The notes: a model not told the origin generated them from the sequence alone. Shown: positions 9,261 through 18,552, counted from the stretch's first letter. The stretch is DNA of 64,000 bases from an uncultured Tolumonas sp. (GCF_963556105.2 NZ_OY829944.1:1211001-1275000), one strand, 5' to 3'. Made by a program: numbers and translations.

Positions 9261-9331
9261 TTTCCTTAATAAAGATTATTTTTAATTATTCTTTATTTAT
9301 AATTTTCGTTAGATGTAGCTGGGTTTTTAAA

Positions 9332-10294
9332 ATGTCAAGTAATAAGAATGTATCTATTATTGTTCTAAACTGGAACAATGCGCCTGACACTATCGAATGT
9401 ATTAATTCAATTCTAAAATTGAGCTATGATAATTTTAATTTGATAATTTGTGATAATAACTCAACAGATGGGTCTTATGATGAAATATTATTTCATTTAG
9501 AAAAAATAAATCTTAATAATAGACGTTTTCACTGTTTCAATCAGTTTGATTCTAAAGGAAAGGCATTTTCAGTGATTAACAATCGGGATGTTTTTCTTAT
9601 CCAAACCGGACATAACTTAGGATATGCGGGAGGGAATAATGTTGGCATCAGATTCGCCCTAACACTGCTAAATTCTGAATATATTTGGATTTTGAATAAT
9701 GATACAGAAGTGGAGCCTAAATCTCTCCAGAGTTTTATAAGCTACTTTGATATGCATAAAAATATTGATGTTCTTGGGTCTAAGGTCGTTTATTTTAACG
9801 ATAGAAATATGATTCAATCAATGGGCGGGTATTATAATAAACTATTGATGACCACAAGGAATGCATTTTATGATTACAGTGTTAATTATAAGTTTTCTGA
9901 CTCTGAAATACAATCTCTTGATTATTTAGTTGGAGCATCTCTGTGTATTAATAGAAGAGTATTTGATGATGTTGGTCTTTTAGAGGAGAAGTATTTTTTA
10001 TATTATGAGGAAATTGATTTTTTTAATAGGATTAAAAATAAATTTAGTTTTTCAGTATGTCTTGACTCAATTGTTTATCATAAAGTTGGTGCTAGTACAA
10101 AGAAAGGAAAGAGTGATATTGCAGATTTTTGTTCCATACGTAACCGCCTTTTAATCGCTAAAAAATATCACCCATATTCATATGTTTTTGTTTGGTCTTC
10201 TCTTGTTTTTATTTTAATAAATAGGATTCGTCGAAAAAATTATAAACAAGCTTTCAATGTAATAAGAATTTTTTTCGGAAAGCGGGTGTTTTGA
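9332..10294 (+). CDS. Glycosyltransferase family 2 (rhamnosyltransferase-like)
   Basis: The 320-residue protein has a GT-A fold of family 2: SIIVLNWNN at 9-16, DNNSTDGS at 41-48, GYAGGNNVGIRFA near 97-109, the metal-site variant N123-D124 (LNNDTE), a LVGASLCINRRVF substrate segment and YYEEIDFFNR near 225. A hydrophobic segment near residues 285-300 may anchor it to the membrane. The pattern resembles WbbL-type rhamnosyltransferases, and dTDP-rhamnose is made by this locus, but donor specificity is an inference. The polymerase gene begins only three bases after its stop codon. Confidence 0.82.
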   Translation: MSSNKNVSIIVLNWNNAPDTIECINSILKLSYDNFNLIICDNNSTDGSYDEILFHLEKINLNNRRFHCFNQFDSKGKAFSVINNRDVFLIQTGHNLGYAGGNNVGIRFALTLLNSEYIWILNNDTEVEPKSLQSFISYFDMHKNIDVLGSKVVYFNDRNMIQSMGGYYNKLLMTTRNAFYDYSVNYKFSDSEIQSLDYLVGASLCINRRVFDDVGLLEEKYFLYYEEIDFFNRIKNKFSFSVCLDSIVYHKVGASTKKGKSDIADFCSIRNRLLIAKKYHPYSYVFVWSSLVFILINRIRRKNYKQAFNVIRIFFGKRVF

Positions 10295-10297
10295 ACT

Positions 10298-11506
10298 ATG
10301 CTGTTAAAATGGTTGATTTATTCTACATTTTTTTCTGTATGTTCAGAGGCATTTGTACTGGATGTCGGTTTTGATTTTAAAATCTCATATCTAATATACT
10401 TCATTAATTTACCATTGCTCGTATTGTTGGGGTGTAAAGTTCATTATCGCTATTTTATATGTTTATTTGTTATCTTCTTTGCCTCAGCGTTTAGTTCATA
10501 TGGTATTACAGGTAAAACCATTTTTCAGTTATTTGGTATAAGCATATCTGTTTTGTATTACTATGGTTTTTTATCGGTGTTTTTTAAAAAATATAATAGT
10601 ATAGAGTTTTTTGATAAGTTTTCTGTTTTTTTTCAGGCTATAAATTTAGTCTTTTTTATTATTTATCCATTTAGTTTTTTGTTTTATTTTGGTCATCATT
10701 TTGATTTTAGATACCACTCTATTTTTATGGAGCCTGCTCACTTTTGTGCTGTTGCAATCCCAGTTCTTTCATTCTTATTTTATAAATATAAACAATGTGA
10801 CTCCGTTTGGAATTTAATAAATTTATTGTTTTTGCTGTTTACTATATTGCTTTCTATGTCAAGTGTTGGCATTCTTGGTTTGGCTTTGCTTGTTATGTTT
10901 AATGTCCGCTTAAAAAATGCATTAACTATTCCGATTTTATTGTTTGTTGTTGTTTTTCTTTTTTTGATATATTTTAATATACCAATGGTAAAAATGAGAG
11001 TTGATGACTCTATAAATGCTTTGACATCAATGAATGTATCTGATGTTAATTATAGCACTTATGCGCTGGTATCTAATCTTTTTGTGACTATGAAATCATT
11101 CTTCACTAATCCTCTATTTGGTTCTGGATTGGGAAATCATGAGTTATCATACTCTGAGCATATATTAGACTTGGATGGTATAGCAGCCTTCGTAAGAGCT
11201 GATTCTATCGGTTTGAATGCTAAGGATGCAAATTCACTATTTTTACGCACTATTTCTGAGACTGGAATTTTTGGTGTCGGGTGCTTTTTTATTCAGGTAT
11301 TTTTGCTTAAACCAAAGGAAATATTATATTTTTATGATGTTGATTATATGTCCAGATACCAATATCTCATTCGGGGTGTCAGAAATGGTTGTTTAATATA
11401 TATTTTTTTAAAGTTATTTCGTGAAGGCCATTGGTTTTCTCCGGAAATGTATTTTCTTTTTTTTATTTACTACTATTCAAAGGCTAAAACAAGATTTGAT
11501 AATTGA
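10298..11506 (+). CDS. wzy: Wzy-like O-antigen/exopolysaccharide polymerase
   Basis: This 402-residue protein is an integral membrane protein with about ten to twelve hydrophobic helices and one large loop between helices near residues 225-310, containing the segment NPLFGSGLGNHEL that recurs in the O-antigen ligase/polymerase family. In the Wzx/Wzy pathway such a protein joins flipped repeat units on the periplasmic face. As usual the sequence is poorly conserved, so the call rests on topology, the loop motif and its place between glycosyltransferase genes. A ligase (WaaL) has the same fold, but a locus with wzx and no other candidate favours polymerase. Confidence 0.72.
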   Translation: MLLKWLIYSTFFSVCSEAFVLDVGFDFKISYLIYFINLPLLVLLGCKVHYRYFICLFVIFFASAFSSYGITGKTIFQLFGISISVLYYYGFLSVFFKKYNSIEFFDKFSVFFQAINLVFFIIYPFSFLFYFGHHFDFRYHSIFMEPAHFCAVAIPVLSFLFYKYKQCDSVWNLINLLFLLFTILLSMSSVGILGLALLVMFNVRLKNALTIPILLFVVVFLFLIYFNIPMVKMRVDDSINALTSMNVSDVNYSTYALVSNLFVTMKSFFTNPLFGSGLGNHELSYSEHILDLDGIAAFVRADSIGLNAKDANSLFLRTISETGIFGVGCFFIQVFLLKPKEILYFYDVDYMSRYQYLIRGVRNGCLIYIFLKLFREGHWFSPEMYFLFFIYYYSKAKTRFDN

Positions 11507-11534
11507 TATAATATATTTATAGGTGTTTGTTACT

Positions 11535-12107
11535 ATGCGGATTTTAGGGTATGGTTTTTTTTCTTCATTTTATTTGTTTTTCTGCAAACTTATTACTTAT
11601 TGTTTTTATCCAAAAATTAAAATAATTCGGTTCCCCTTTTTTTTTCGAGGTTCTAATCATATTTTTATTGGTGAAGACTCATCTTTAGGGGTCGGCTGTA
11701 GAATTGAGTCATATCTTGGCGGAACTGTCTCTATTGGTAAAAACGTGCAAATCAATGATTATCTCCATATAGGTTGTACTAATTCGGTAATTATTGAAGA
11801 TAATTGTCTTCTTGCTTCAAAGGTTTTTATTACAGATCATAATCATGGTAGTACATCAAACCACGATATTTTACTGCAGCCAAAATTAAGAGGGTTATCT
11901 TCAGCTCCTGTTAAAATTAATACAAATGTCTGGATTGGTGAGAATGTGTCTATATTGCCTGGAGTAGTAATTGGTGAGTCCTCAATTATTGGTGCTGGTT
12001 CGGTTGTTACAAAAAACATCCCTCCATTTTCTATTGCATGTGGTGTTCCTGCCAAGGTAATTAAACGTTTTGATAGAGATTTAAATAAATGGATAAAAGA
12101 AAACTAA
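11535..12107 (+). CDS. WbbJ/WcaF-like O-acetyltransferase (left-handed beta helix)
   Basis: The product (190 residues from this start) is a hexapeptide-repeat acyltransferase: repeated units such as IFIGEDSSLGVGC, VSIGKNVQIND and IIEDNCLLAS, the active-site region DHNHG near residue 105, then VWIGENVSILPGVVIGESSIIGAGSVV and GVPAKVIKRF. It should move an acetyl group from acetyl-CoA to a sugar of the repeat unit. An in-frame GTG lies at 11523, but TAGGTG at 11520-11525 is spaced properly for the ATG at 11535. The N-terminal 30 residues are hydrophobic and may associate with the membrane. The last 19 bases overlap the next glycosyltransferase gene. Confidence 0.82.
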   Translation: MRILGYGFFSSFYLFFCKLITYCFYPKIKIIRFPFFFRGSNHIFIGEDSSLGVGCRIESYLGGTVSIGKNVQINDYLHIGCTNSVIIEDNCLLASKVFITDHNHGSTSNHDILLQPKLRGLSSAPVKINTNVWIGENVSILPGVVIGESSIIGAGSVVTKNIPPFSIACGVPAKVIKRFDRDLNKWIKEN

Positions 12108-13231
12108 TAATCATCAGTGCAGTAAATATTATTGATGGAGGGGCGCTGGTTGTTCTTATAGATACATTAAAGGCATTTAATGAAATTGCTTCTATCAATA
12201 ATGTTAAAATATTATGTTTAGTTAATTCAAAGGAGTTTTTTTTACATCTTAATTTGAAGTATATCAAGTTTATGAGTTTTCCTAAAGTTAAAAAACGTTG
12301 GGTAAATAGAGTTTTTTTTGAGTATGTTTTATCATACATTCTATCTAGGCGTATGCTTCCTGATGTCTGGTTTTGTATGCATGATATATCTGCTAATGTT
12401 ATTGCAAATAAAAGATTTGTTTATTGTCACAATCCTTCACCATTTTATAGGTTTAAATTAAAAGATATAATATATGAGCCTAAATTGGTTGTTTTCTCTC
12501 TTTTTTACAAATTTCTATATCGTATTGGTATTAAAAATAATACTAATGTTTTTGTTCAACAAAATTGGATCGCCAATTCTTTTAGCGAGCGATATAATAT
12601 TAGTAATGTTGTTGTTTCTCATCCAGATAAAGTTTCAGGCATTCACAAATTATCTGTTGAAGATAAAATTGATGTTGATTGTTTAATCTCTAGTTATAGA
12701 GATTCTAAGATTGTAATATATCCCGCATATCCAAGGATATTTAAGAATTTCGAGGTTATTGCTGAGTGTGCTAAAAAAAGCATAGCTAATCACGATAATA
12801 TTCACTATATTTTTACTCTTAACGGAAGTGAAAATAAATACTCAAAATATTTATTTAACAAATATAAACACCTTGATAACATCTCTTGGGTTGGAATTAG
12901 ACCTCACGCATATATAGATTATTTATATACCAAATCAGACTTGGTTTGTTTTCCTTCTAAATTGGAAACATGGGGATTACCAATCTCTGAGGCTGTTTCT
13001 CATAAATTACCATTATGTTGCGCAGACTTGCCTTACGCTCATGAAAGCAGCGGGCTTTATGAATATGTTAATTTTTTCGACCCTGACAGCTCTGACGATT
13101 TATATAATAATATTGTTCTTGCATTAGCCGGAAAATTTAAACCTAGGCGAGAGTGTGTAAGCTCAGTGAACGTAATCGAGGGGTGGTATGGTTTAGCTGA
13201 ATATATTTTAGGGGATACCCATGACTCATAA
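12089..13231 (+). CDS. Glycosyltransferase family 4
   Basis: The 380-residue product has a GT-B fold with a C-terminal GT4 domain. Visible are IIDGGALVVLIDTLKAF near the N terminus, VFVQQNWIANSF before the linker, and PRIFKNFEVIAECA, WVGIRPHAYIDYLYTKSDLVCFPSKLETWGLPISEAV towards the C terminus in two consecutive stretches, with the donor-binding E-x7-E in ETWGLPISE. Retaining GT4 enzymes use nucleotide-activated sugars; the donor here is not evident. The gene starts inside the end of the acetyltransferase gene and overlaps the next GT2 gene by 11 bases, so all three are co-translated. Confidence 0.83.
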   Translation: MDKRKLIIISAVNIIDGGALVVLIDTLKAFNEIASINNVKILCLVNSKEFFLHLNLKYIKFMSFPKVKKRWVNRVFFEYVLSYILSRRMLPDVWFCMHDISANVIANKRFVYCHNPSPFYRFKLKDIIYEPKLVVFSLFYKFLYRIGIKNNTNVFVQQNWIANSFSERYNISNVVVSHPDKVSGIHKLSVEDKIDVDCLISSYRDSKIVIYPAYPRIFKNFEVIAECAKKSIANHDNIHYIFTLNGSENKYSKYLFNKYKHLDNISWVGIRPHAYIDYLYTKSDLVCFPSKLETWGLPISEAVSHKLPLCCADLPYAHESSGLYEYVNFFDPDSSDDLYNNIVLALAGKFKPRRECVSSVNVIEGWYGLAEYILGDTHDS

Positions 13232-14153
13232 GTGTAAAGTTTTAATTGCGATCCCAGTATATAATGGGGGTGATTTATGGGCTAGTTCTGCAGCTAGTAT
13301 AAAAGCATGTTTGGAATTCTTTTCCTGCTATGATTTTGAAATATGTGTTATTGACTCCGGGTCCACGGATAATTCAGTATCGGTTTCTCGTTCGTTAACA
13401 TCTAATGTTGTTGAAATCAACAATAATGATTTTAACCATGGTGCAACAAGGAATATGTTCTTAAGTTTAAATCCAGATTTTGAGTTTGTTATTTTTCTAA
13501 CACAAGACTCCATCTTGGATTCGAAAGAGTCCCTTGTTGAGATTCTTAAGCCATTTTCAAATAAAGATGTTTCCATTGTTTTTGGTAGGCAAATGCCTCA
13601 TTCAAATGCAACTCCTTTAGCTATTCATAGTCGTTTTTTTAATTATGGTGATAAGTCATATATACGACGGATGAGCGATAAATATGTTTATGGAATGAAA
13701 ACTGTTTTTTGTTCTAATTCTTTTTCTGCATTCAGAGTATCAGTTTTTTCTGAGTTAAATGGTTTTCCTAGTAATACGATTCTTTCTGAGGATATGTATT
13801 TAGCTTCTAAAATTTTATTAAATGGTGGAGCATTGGCATATTCATCTAATGCTCTAGTAAAACATTCCCACAATTACACCTTATTTCAAGAGTTCAGTCG
13901 CTATTTTGATATTGGTGTTTTTCATGCTCAAGAACCTTGGATTAGACAGTCTTTTGGTGGGGCTTCAGGCGAAGGAGTTAAATATGCACTGTCTGAAATT
14001 AAATTTCTTTATGATAACTGTAAAATATTGATTCCTCGTTCCATCGTTTTATCAATGCTCAAGTTTGTAGGTTTTAAACTTGGACTTAAATATAAGTTAA
14101 TTCCCAAAGGTTTAATTAAGAAAATTTCAATGCATAAAGGTTTTTGGAAGTAA
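13221..14153 (+). CDS. Glycosyltransferase family 2, probable rhamnosyltransferase
   Basis: This 310-residue protein matches the rhamnosyltransferase branch of GT2: VLIAIPVYNGGDLW, VIDSGSTDNS near 48, the pair NDFNHGATRN and FLTQDS near 70-95 that marks this branch, CSNSFSAFRVSVF, and LSEDMYLASKIL followed by KHSHNYT. It probably adds L-rhamnose from the dTDP-rhamnose made by the rfb genes just downstream; this is family knowledge plus context. It is the last gene of the AT-rich core. A 236-base gene-free spacer with no terminator-like hairpin that I can see separates it from rfbD. Confidence 0.84.
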   Translation: MTHKCKVLIAIPVYNGGDLWASSAASIKACLEFFSCYDFEICVIDSGSTDNSVSVSRSLTSNVVEINNNDFNHGATRNMFLSLNPDFEFVIFLTQDSILDSKESLVEILKPFSNKDVSIVFGRQMPHSNATPLAIHSRFFNYGDKSYIRRMSDKYVYGMKTVFCSNSFSAFRVSVFSELNGFPSNTILSEDMYLASKILLNGGALAYSSNALVKHSHNYTLFQEFSRYFDIGVFHAQEPWIRQSFGGASGEGVKYALSEIKFLYDNCKILIPRSIVLSMLKFVGFKLGLKYKLIPKGLIKKISMHKGFWK

Positions 14154-14389
14154 TTTGAATGTTATTTACATGTATGTAATTAATATGTTGAACTCGTTGA
14201 CTGTTAGTTGGTATTTTTATGTCTAAAATGCGATGTTGACTAAGTTTTTAACTGCAAACTTTATTTTTGACTTATTGGAATAAATAAGAGAGTGGTAACA
14301 TTAGGTTAATACATATGTCTTCATTCGGCGTGAATTACCCTGGTGTCTAGTTTTTTATTCCTCATTTTTTATTGTAAATAAAATAACTA
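14154..14389 (+). other. AT-rich spacer before rfbD
   Basis: No gene is visible in these 236 bases. There is a short imperfect palindrome at 14166-14179 (TTACAT, GT, ATGTAA) just after the glycosyltransferase stop. TTGACT at 14236-14241 with a weak CTTTAT at 14259-14264 (17-base spacing) could be a promoter for the rfb genes, which would otherwise depend on read-through. No U-tract terminator is evident. Confidence 0.4.
14236..14264 (+). promoter_or_regulatory. Possible sigma-70 promoter for rfbDACB
   Basis: TTGACT (five of six to the -35 consensus) is followed after 17 bases by CTTTAT, a poor -10. It lies about 125 bases before rfbD in the only long spacer of the locus. This is a weak, pattern-only call. 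Confidence 0.25.
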
Positions 14390-15289
14390 ATGGTGATTGG
14401 CTTGAAAAAAATTCTGGTAACTGGCGCCTATGGTCAGGTTGGGTTTTGTTTAACACAGCTTGCTGCTGAATATGGTTGGGCTGTGCTTGCGATTGATAGA
14501 GATAAATTGGATATTACTGATTTTTCGGCTGTTGAATTACTTATTAAAGAATATCAGCCCGACGTTATCATTAATGCAGCAGCTCACACGGCTGTAGATA
14601 AAGCGGAAACAGAAATTGATGCCTCTTATGCTATTAATCGTGATGGCCCAAAATATCTGGCAGAAGCCGCTGCTACTATTGGTGCCACAATTTTACATAT
14701 TTCTACCGATTATGTTTTTTCTGGTGATAAAGAAGGGTTGTATACAGAGAACGACCCCGTGGCTCCGCAAGGCATTTATGGCACCAGCAAACTGGCTGGA
14801 GAAGAAGCTGTAATTGCAGCAAATAAAAAACATATTATTTTACGTACCGCATGGGTGTTTGGCGAACATGGTAATAATTTTGTAAAAACAATGCTGCGAC
14901 TAGGTTTGCAACGCGACCAATTAGGTATTGTTGCCGATCAATTTGGTGGCCCAACTTATGCCGGCGATATTGCAGCTGCGTTGTTAGTTATTGCTGAAAA
15001 AGCAGTAATGTCGCCTGAAACAACACAATGGGGTGTTTATCATTTCGCTGGGGCTCCTCATGTGAGTTGGTATCAATTTGCACAAGCCATTTTTGATAAA
15101 GCCGTTGAGACCAATATTTTAGCTAAGGCGCCAAAACTGAATGCATTAACTACAGCTGATTACCCAACAGCGGCTAAACGCCCAGCTAATTCGCGGCTAA
15201 ATTGTGATAAAATTTTCTCCGAATTTAATATTCGACCAAGTAATTGGTTGCAAGCATTGAACAATCTAAGCGCATATGCACTACAGTGA
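14390..15289 (+). CDS. rfbD: dTDP-4-dehydrorhamnose reductase
   Basis: RfbD/RmlD is the last enzyme of dTDP-L-rhamnose synthesis, reducing dTDP-4-dehydro-L-rhamnose with NAD(P)H. The 299-residue protein shows the Rossmann motif ILVTGAYGQVG, DVIINAAAHTAVDKAE, STDYVFSG, the catalytic Y-x3-K in YGTSKLAGE, and RTAWVFGEHGNNFVKTM. The ATG at 14390 has little ribosome-binding sequence; TTG at 14402 (product beginning LKKILVTG) has GGTGA five bases upstream and is a serious alternative. It heads the rfbD-A-C-B group, with 20 bases to rfbA. Its base composition is between that of the AT-rich core and the chromosome. Confidence 0.93.
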   Translation: MVIGLKKILVTGAYGQVGFCLTQLAAEYGWAVLAIDRDKLDITDFSAVELLIKEYQPDVIINAAAHTAVDKAETEIDASYAINRDGPKYLAEAAATIGATILHISTDYVFSGDKEGLYTENDPVAPQGIYGTSKLAGEEAVIAANKKHIILRTAWVFGEHGNNFVKTMLRLGLQRDQLGIVADQFGGPTYAGDIAAALLVIAEKAVMSPETTQWGVYHFAGAPHVSWYQFAQAIFDKAVETNILAKAPKLNALTTADYPTAAKRPANSRLNCDKIFSEFNIRPSNWLQALNNLSAYALQ

Positions 15290-15309
15290 AATAAAAAGGA
15301 CATAGCACG

Positions 15310-16191
15310 ATGAAAGGTATTATTTTAGCCGGTGGCAGCGGCACTCGTTTGCATCCAGCTACAATGGCAATCAATAAGCAGTTATTACCTGTTTATGATA
15401 AACCCATGATCTATTACCCATTAAGCACGTTAATGCTTGCGGGCATTAGAGAGATCCTTTTGATCAGCACACCTCGCGATCAGGAAAGCTATCAGCGTTT
15501 GCTCTGTGATGGTCATCAATGGGGCATTCACATTGAATACGCTATTCAGCCAAGCCCTGATGGCCTTGCTCAGGCATTTATTATCGGTGAAGAGTTTATT
15601 GGTGATGATTCAGTGTGTTTGATCTTGGGCGATAATATTTTCCATGGTCATGGTCTTGCTGAAACATTGCAACAAGCTGCTGCCCGTAAAGAGGGAGCTA
15701 CGGTGTTTGGTTATTATGTGCAAGATCCTGAGCGTTATGGTGTGGTTGAATTTAATGCTGCCGGGCAAGCTGTTTCTATTGAGGAAAAGCCTGCTAAGCC
15801 TCGCTCAAATCATGCTGTTACCGGGCTTTATTTTTATGATAATAGCGTCATTGAAATTGCTAAACAGATCAAACCGTCTCACCGTGGTGAATTGGAAATC
15901 ACTGATGTAAATAATGTGTATTTACAGCGTCAGCAGTTGCAGGTTGAACGACTGAGTCGTGGGTGTGCTTGGTTAGATACAGGAACGCATGATTCTTTGT
16001 TAGATGCCGCTATTTTTATTCGGGTCTTGGAAAAGCGTCAAGGGCAAAAAGTTGCGAGCCCTGAAGAAACAGCGTTTCGCATGGGTTTCATTACAGCTGA
16101 ACAATTGCGTGAACTAGCTAAGCCGCTGGTGAAAAGTGGTTACGGTGCATATTTGCAACGTATTGCAGATGAAGAAAGCTGGGTGAAATAA
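15310..16191 (+). CDS. rfbA: Glucose-1-phosphate thymidylyltransferase
   Basis: RfbA/RmlA makes dTDP-glucose from dTTP and glucose-1-phosphate, the first step towards dTDP-L-rhamnose, and is feedback-inhibited by dTDP-rhamnose in characterised enzymes. The 293-residue protein has the nucleotidyltransferase signature GGSGTRLHP at 8-16, the [17 protein letters not shown] segment, [20 protein letters not shown] and [13 protein letters not shown]. Length and motifs match the short RmlA class. AAAAAGGACA precedes the ATG. It lies between rfbD and rfbC in one operon. Confidence 0.95.
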   Translation: MKGIILAGGSGTRLHPATMAINKQLLPVYDKPMIYYPLSTLMLAGIREILLISTPRDQESYQRLLCDGHQWGIHIEYAIQPSPDGLAQAFIIGEEFIGDDSVCLILGDNIFHGHGLAETLQQAAARKEGATVFGYYVQDPERYGVVEFNAAGQAVSIEEKPAKPRSNHAVTGLYFYDNSVIEIAKQIKPSHRGELEITDVNNVYLQRQQLQVERLSRGCAWLDTGTHDSLLDAAIFIRVLEKRQGQKVASPEETAFRMGFITAEQLRELAKPLVKSGYGAYLQRIADEESWVK

Positions 16192-16200
16192 GGTCTTGCC

Positions 16201-16749
16201 ATGAAAATTATTGATACTGCAATTCCTGATGTAAAGATCATTGAGCCAGCTGTGTTTGGTGATGAGCGTGGTTTTTTTATGGAAACCTGGCAAGAGCAGA
16301 AATTTAATGAGCTGGTGTGTGAACGTCGGTTTGTTCAGGATAATCACTCCAAGTCCCGTCAAGGTATCTTACGCGGCTTGCATTATCAGACCGAACAGAC
16401 GCAGGGCAAACTGGTGCGCGTTGTTGCTGGTGAAGTATTTGATGTGGCGGTAGATATTCGTCGTTCATCACCAACCTTTGGCCAAGCTGTAGGTGTTTTG
16501 CTCTCTGCTGAAAATAAGCGTCAGTTGTGGGTGCCAGAGGGGTTTGCACATGGCTTTTATGTCACCACAGAAACCGCAGAGTTCGTTTATAAATGTACTG
16601 ACTATTACAACCCGTCTGCGGAACATTCTATTCGCTGGAATGATCCGGATCTGAATATCCAGTGGCCGCTGGTTGATGGCCAGCAACCATTGCTTTCTGC
16701 CAAAGATGCAGAAGGCAAATTATTCAAAGATGCGGTTTATTTCGACTAA
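16201..16749 (+). CDS. rfbC: dTDP-4-dehydrorhamnose 3,5-epimerase
   Basis: RfbC/RmlC epimerises dTDP-4-dehydro-6-deoxy-D-glucose at C3 and C5. The 182-residue cupin protein has FGDERGFFMETWQ, the catalytic-histidine region QDNHSKSRQGILRGLHYQ (His in the RGLHYQ turn), VFDVAVDIRRSSPTFGQ, and WVPEGFAHGFYV. The length is normal. It lies nine bases after rfbA, and its stop codon abuts the rfbB leader. Confidence 0.95.
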   Translation: MKIIDTAIPDVKIIEPAVFGDERGFFMETWQEQKFNELVCERRFVQDNHSKSRQGILRGLHYQTEQTQGKLVRVVAGEVFDVAVDIRRSSPTFGQAVGVLLSAENKRQLWVPEGFAHGFYVTTETAEFVYKCTDYYNPSAEHSIRWNDPDLNIQWPLVDGQQPLLSAKDAEGKLFKDAVYFD

Positions 16750-16764
16750 TTGAGACACTTTTTC

Positions 16765-17829
16765 ATGAAAAAATTACTCGTTACTGGCGGAGCCGGTTTT
16801 ATCGGCGCTAACTTTGTTCATTACTGGTTGAAAACCCACCAGTTAGATCGTGTGGTGGTGCTGGATACATTGACTTATGCCGGCAATATTGAAACGCTGC
16901 GTCCACTAATGGGCAACCCGAATTTCCGCTTTGTGAAAGGGAATATCTGCAATTCAGAACTGGTTGAAATGCTGCTGCTTGATGAGCAGATCGACACGTT
17001 AGTGCACTTTGCCGCCGAGTCGCATGTTGACCGTTCTATCACCGGCCCGGATGCGTTTATTGAAACCAATATCATTGGTACGCACAGTCTGCTGAAAGCA
17101 GCTCGCGCAGTGTGGCTGGCTGATCCAGCTAATCCGCTTCCGCATCGCTTCCATCATGTTTCTACCGATGAGGTGTATGGCACGCTGGAACTGACTGACC
17201 CAGCCTTTACTGAATCGACGGCTTATGCGCCGAATTCACCGTATTCTGCGTCTAAAGCAGCTTCTGATCATTTAGTGCGTGCATATCACCATACTTATGG
17301 TTTGCAGGTGACTACCAGCAATTGTTCCAATAACTATGGTTATTATCATTTCCCGGAAAAACTGATCCCACTGTGTCTGACCAACATTTTGGATAATAAA
17401 GCGCTGCCAATTTATGGTGATGGCAAACAGATCCGTGATTGGTTATTTGTGGAAGATCACTGCCGCGGTATCGAGCTGGTGCTGAATAAAGGCGTGATTG
17501 GTGAAACCTACAATATTGGTGGTGTGAACGAATGGCAGAATATCGATATCGTGCATCTGATCTGTGAACTGGTTGATAGTGAATTTGCTGCCGACAGTAC
17601 ACTGGCTGCACGTTATCCGGTATCACCCTGTGCAAAAGGTGGATCTGCGAAGTCATTGATCACATACGTAACTGATCGTGCAGGTCATGATCGCCGTTAT
17701 GCCGTAGGGACTGAGAAAATCCAGCGTGAACTGGGTTATCAGCCACAGGAAACCTTTCAGACGGGTATAGCCAAAACCATCAAATGGTATCTGGCGAACG
17801 AACACTGGTGGCGTCCGCTGAAAAAATAA
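16765..17829 (+). CDS. rfbB: dTDP-glucose 4,6-dehydratase
   Basis: RfbB/RmlB converts dTDP-glucose to dTDP-4-dehydro-6-deoxyglucose with bound NAD+. The 354-residue protein starts KKLLVTGGAGFIGANFVHY (Rossmann glycine motif), and has HFAAESHVDRSI, HVSTDEVYGTL, the catalytic Y-x3-K in YSASKAASDHLVRAY, NCSNNYGYYHFPEKLIPL and GDGKQIRDWLFVEDH. A TTG at 16750 is in frame, but the ATG at 16765 gives the conserved N terminus. The order D-A-C-B differs from the common B-D-A-C. Composition here is close to the chromosomal genes, and a strong terminator follows. Confidence 0.95.
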   Translation: MKKLLVTGGAGFIGANFVHYWLKTHQLDRVVVLDTLTYAGNIETLRPLMGNPNFRFVKGNICNSELVEMLLLDEQIDTLVHFAAESHVDRSITGPDAFIETNIIGTHSLLKAARAVWLADPANPLPHRFHHVSTDEVYGTLELTDPAFTESTAYAPNSPYSASKAASDHLVRAYHHTYGLQVTTSNCSNNYGYYHFPEKLIPLCLTNILDNKALPIYGDGKQIRDWLFVEDHCRGIELVLNKGVIGETYNIGGVNEWQNIDIVHLICELVDSEFAADSTLAARYPVSPCAKGGSAKSLITYVTDRAGHDRRYAVGTEKIQRELGYQPQETFQTGIAKTIKWYLANEHWWRPLKK

Positions 17830-17852
17830 CACTGGTTATATTGTGAATGATT

Positions 17853-17891
17853 AAAAAGCCCTGAGACAACAAACTATCTCAGGGCCTTTTT
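17853..17891. terminator. Bidirectional terminator after rfbB
   Basis: An A-rich run, then GCCCTGAGA pairing with TCTCAGGGC across a short loop, then five T residues. It ends the rfb operon and separates it from the unknown gene. Confidence 0.85.
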
Positions 17892-17965
17892 GCTTTATGG
17901 CTATGGCACACTTTTTGATAAATACCTTCCGGGAGTTTTATTAATCGACTTGGAGGTTGGTGTTT

Positions 17966-18526
17966 ATGCTGTTAAATACATACGAGCAAAATGGACGCTT
18001 GTTCAATATGAATTTTATCGAAGAGGCTGGTACTGGTGTATCTGGTTATCGCGGTGAATTGGTGTTGGTGCAAGGCGAGGTGGGTGATTCAGCTGGTCGT
18101 CGTAAGCCTCCTGTTTCAGTTATTGAGCAGGCAGTGATACTTGCTGATGCTGAAAAAATCAAAATGCTGAGCGGTCTTTTACATGATTTAGCTGAACTGG
18201 AACATTTCTTTTCCGGTTATGCTGCTGATCTGGCTACGGATGCTACCCCAATCTTTTTCGTAGTTAATGCTGCAAAAGAGATGAAAATATCAGCCAATGG
18301 CGTGACGGTTGATGTTATTCCTCTACCTGAAGGGCTTGTTTGGGCTGAACTCAGTGATTTACTTGGTTTAGAGAAAAGCGATTTTAAAGGCCAGTCGTCA
18401 GGCGAAAAAATTGCTACTGTCTATGACTCATTGAAAAGTTATCACTCTGGTTTTAGTGAAGTTAGTTGGGCTGACGCATTAACTTGTGTCACCAATGCAA
18501 AACGTGAAACCCGTGGCGCACTTTGA
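17966..18526 (+). CDS. Unrecognised 186-residue protein
   Basis: I do not recognise this protein. GGAGG at 17952-17956 is spaced nine bases from the ATG at 17966, so it is very likely translated; an in-frame TTG exists at 17957. The product is soluble, acidic and without a signal peptide or membrane helix. The N-terminal part (about 1-60) has a GVSGYRGELVLVQGEVGDSAGRRKP stretch spread over two segments, the middle (65-85) looks like a helical pair (LSGLLHDLAELEHFFSGY), and residues 120-135 (VDVIPLPEGLVWAELSDLLGL) suggest a second small domain. It stands alone between terminators, between rfbB and the WecA-like gene, and has no visible partner. It could be unrelated to polysaccharide synthesis. 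Confidence 0.7.
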   Translation: MLLNTYEQNGRLFNMNFIEEAGTGVSGYRGELVLVQGEVGDSAGRRKPPVSVIEQAVILADAEKIKMLSGLLHDLAELEHFFSGYAADLATDATPIFFVVNAAKEMKISANGVTVDVIPLPEGLVWAELSDLLGLEKSDFKGQSSGEKIATVYDSLKSYHSGFSEVSWADALTCVTNAKRETRGAL

Positions 18527-18552
18527 TTTTCATTGCTTGTTTTTATTCTTCT

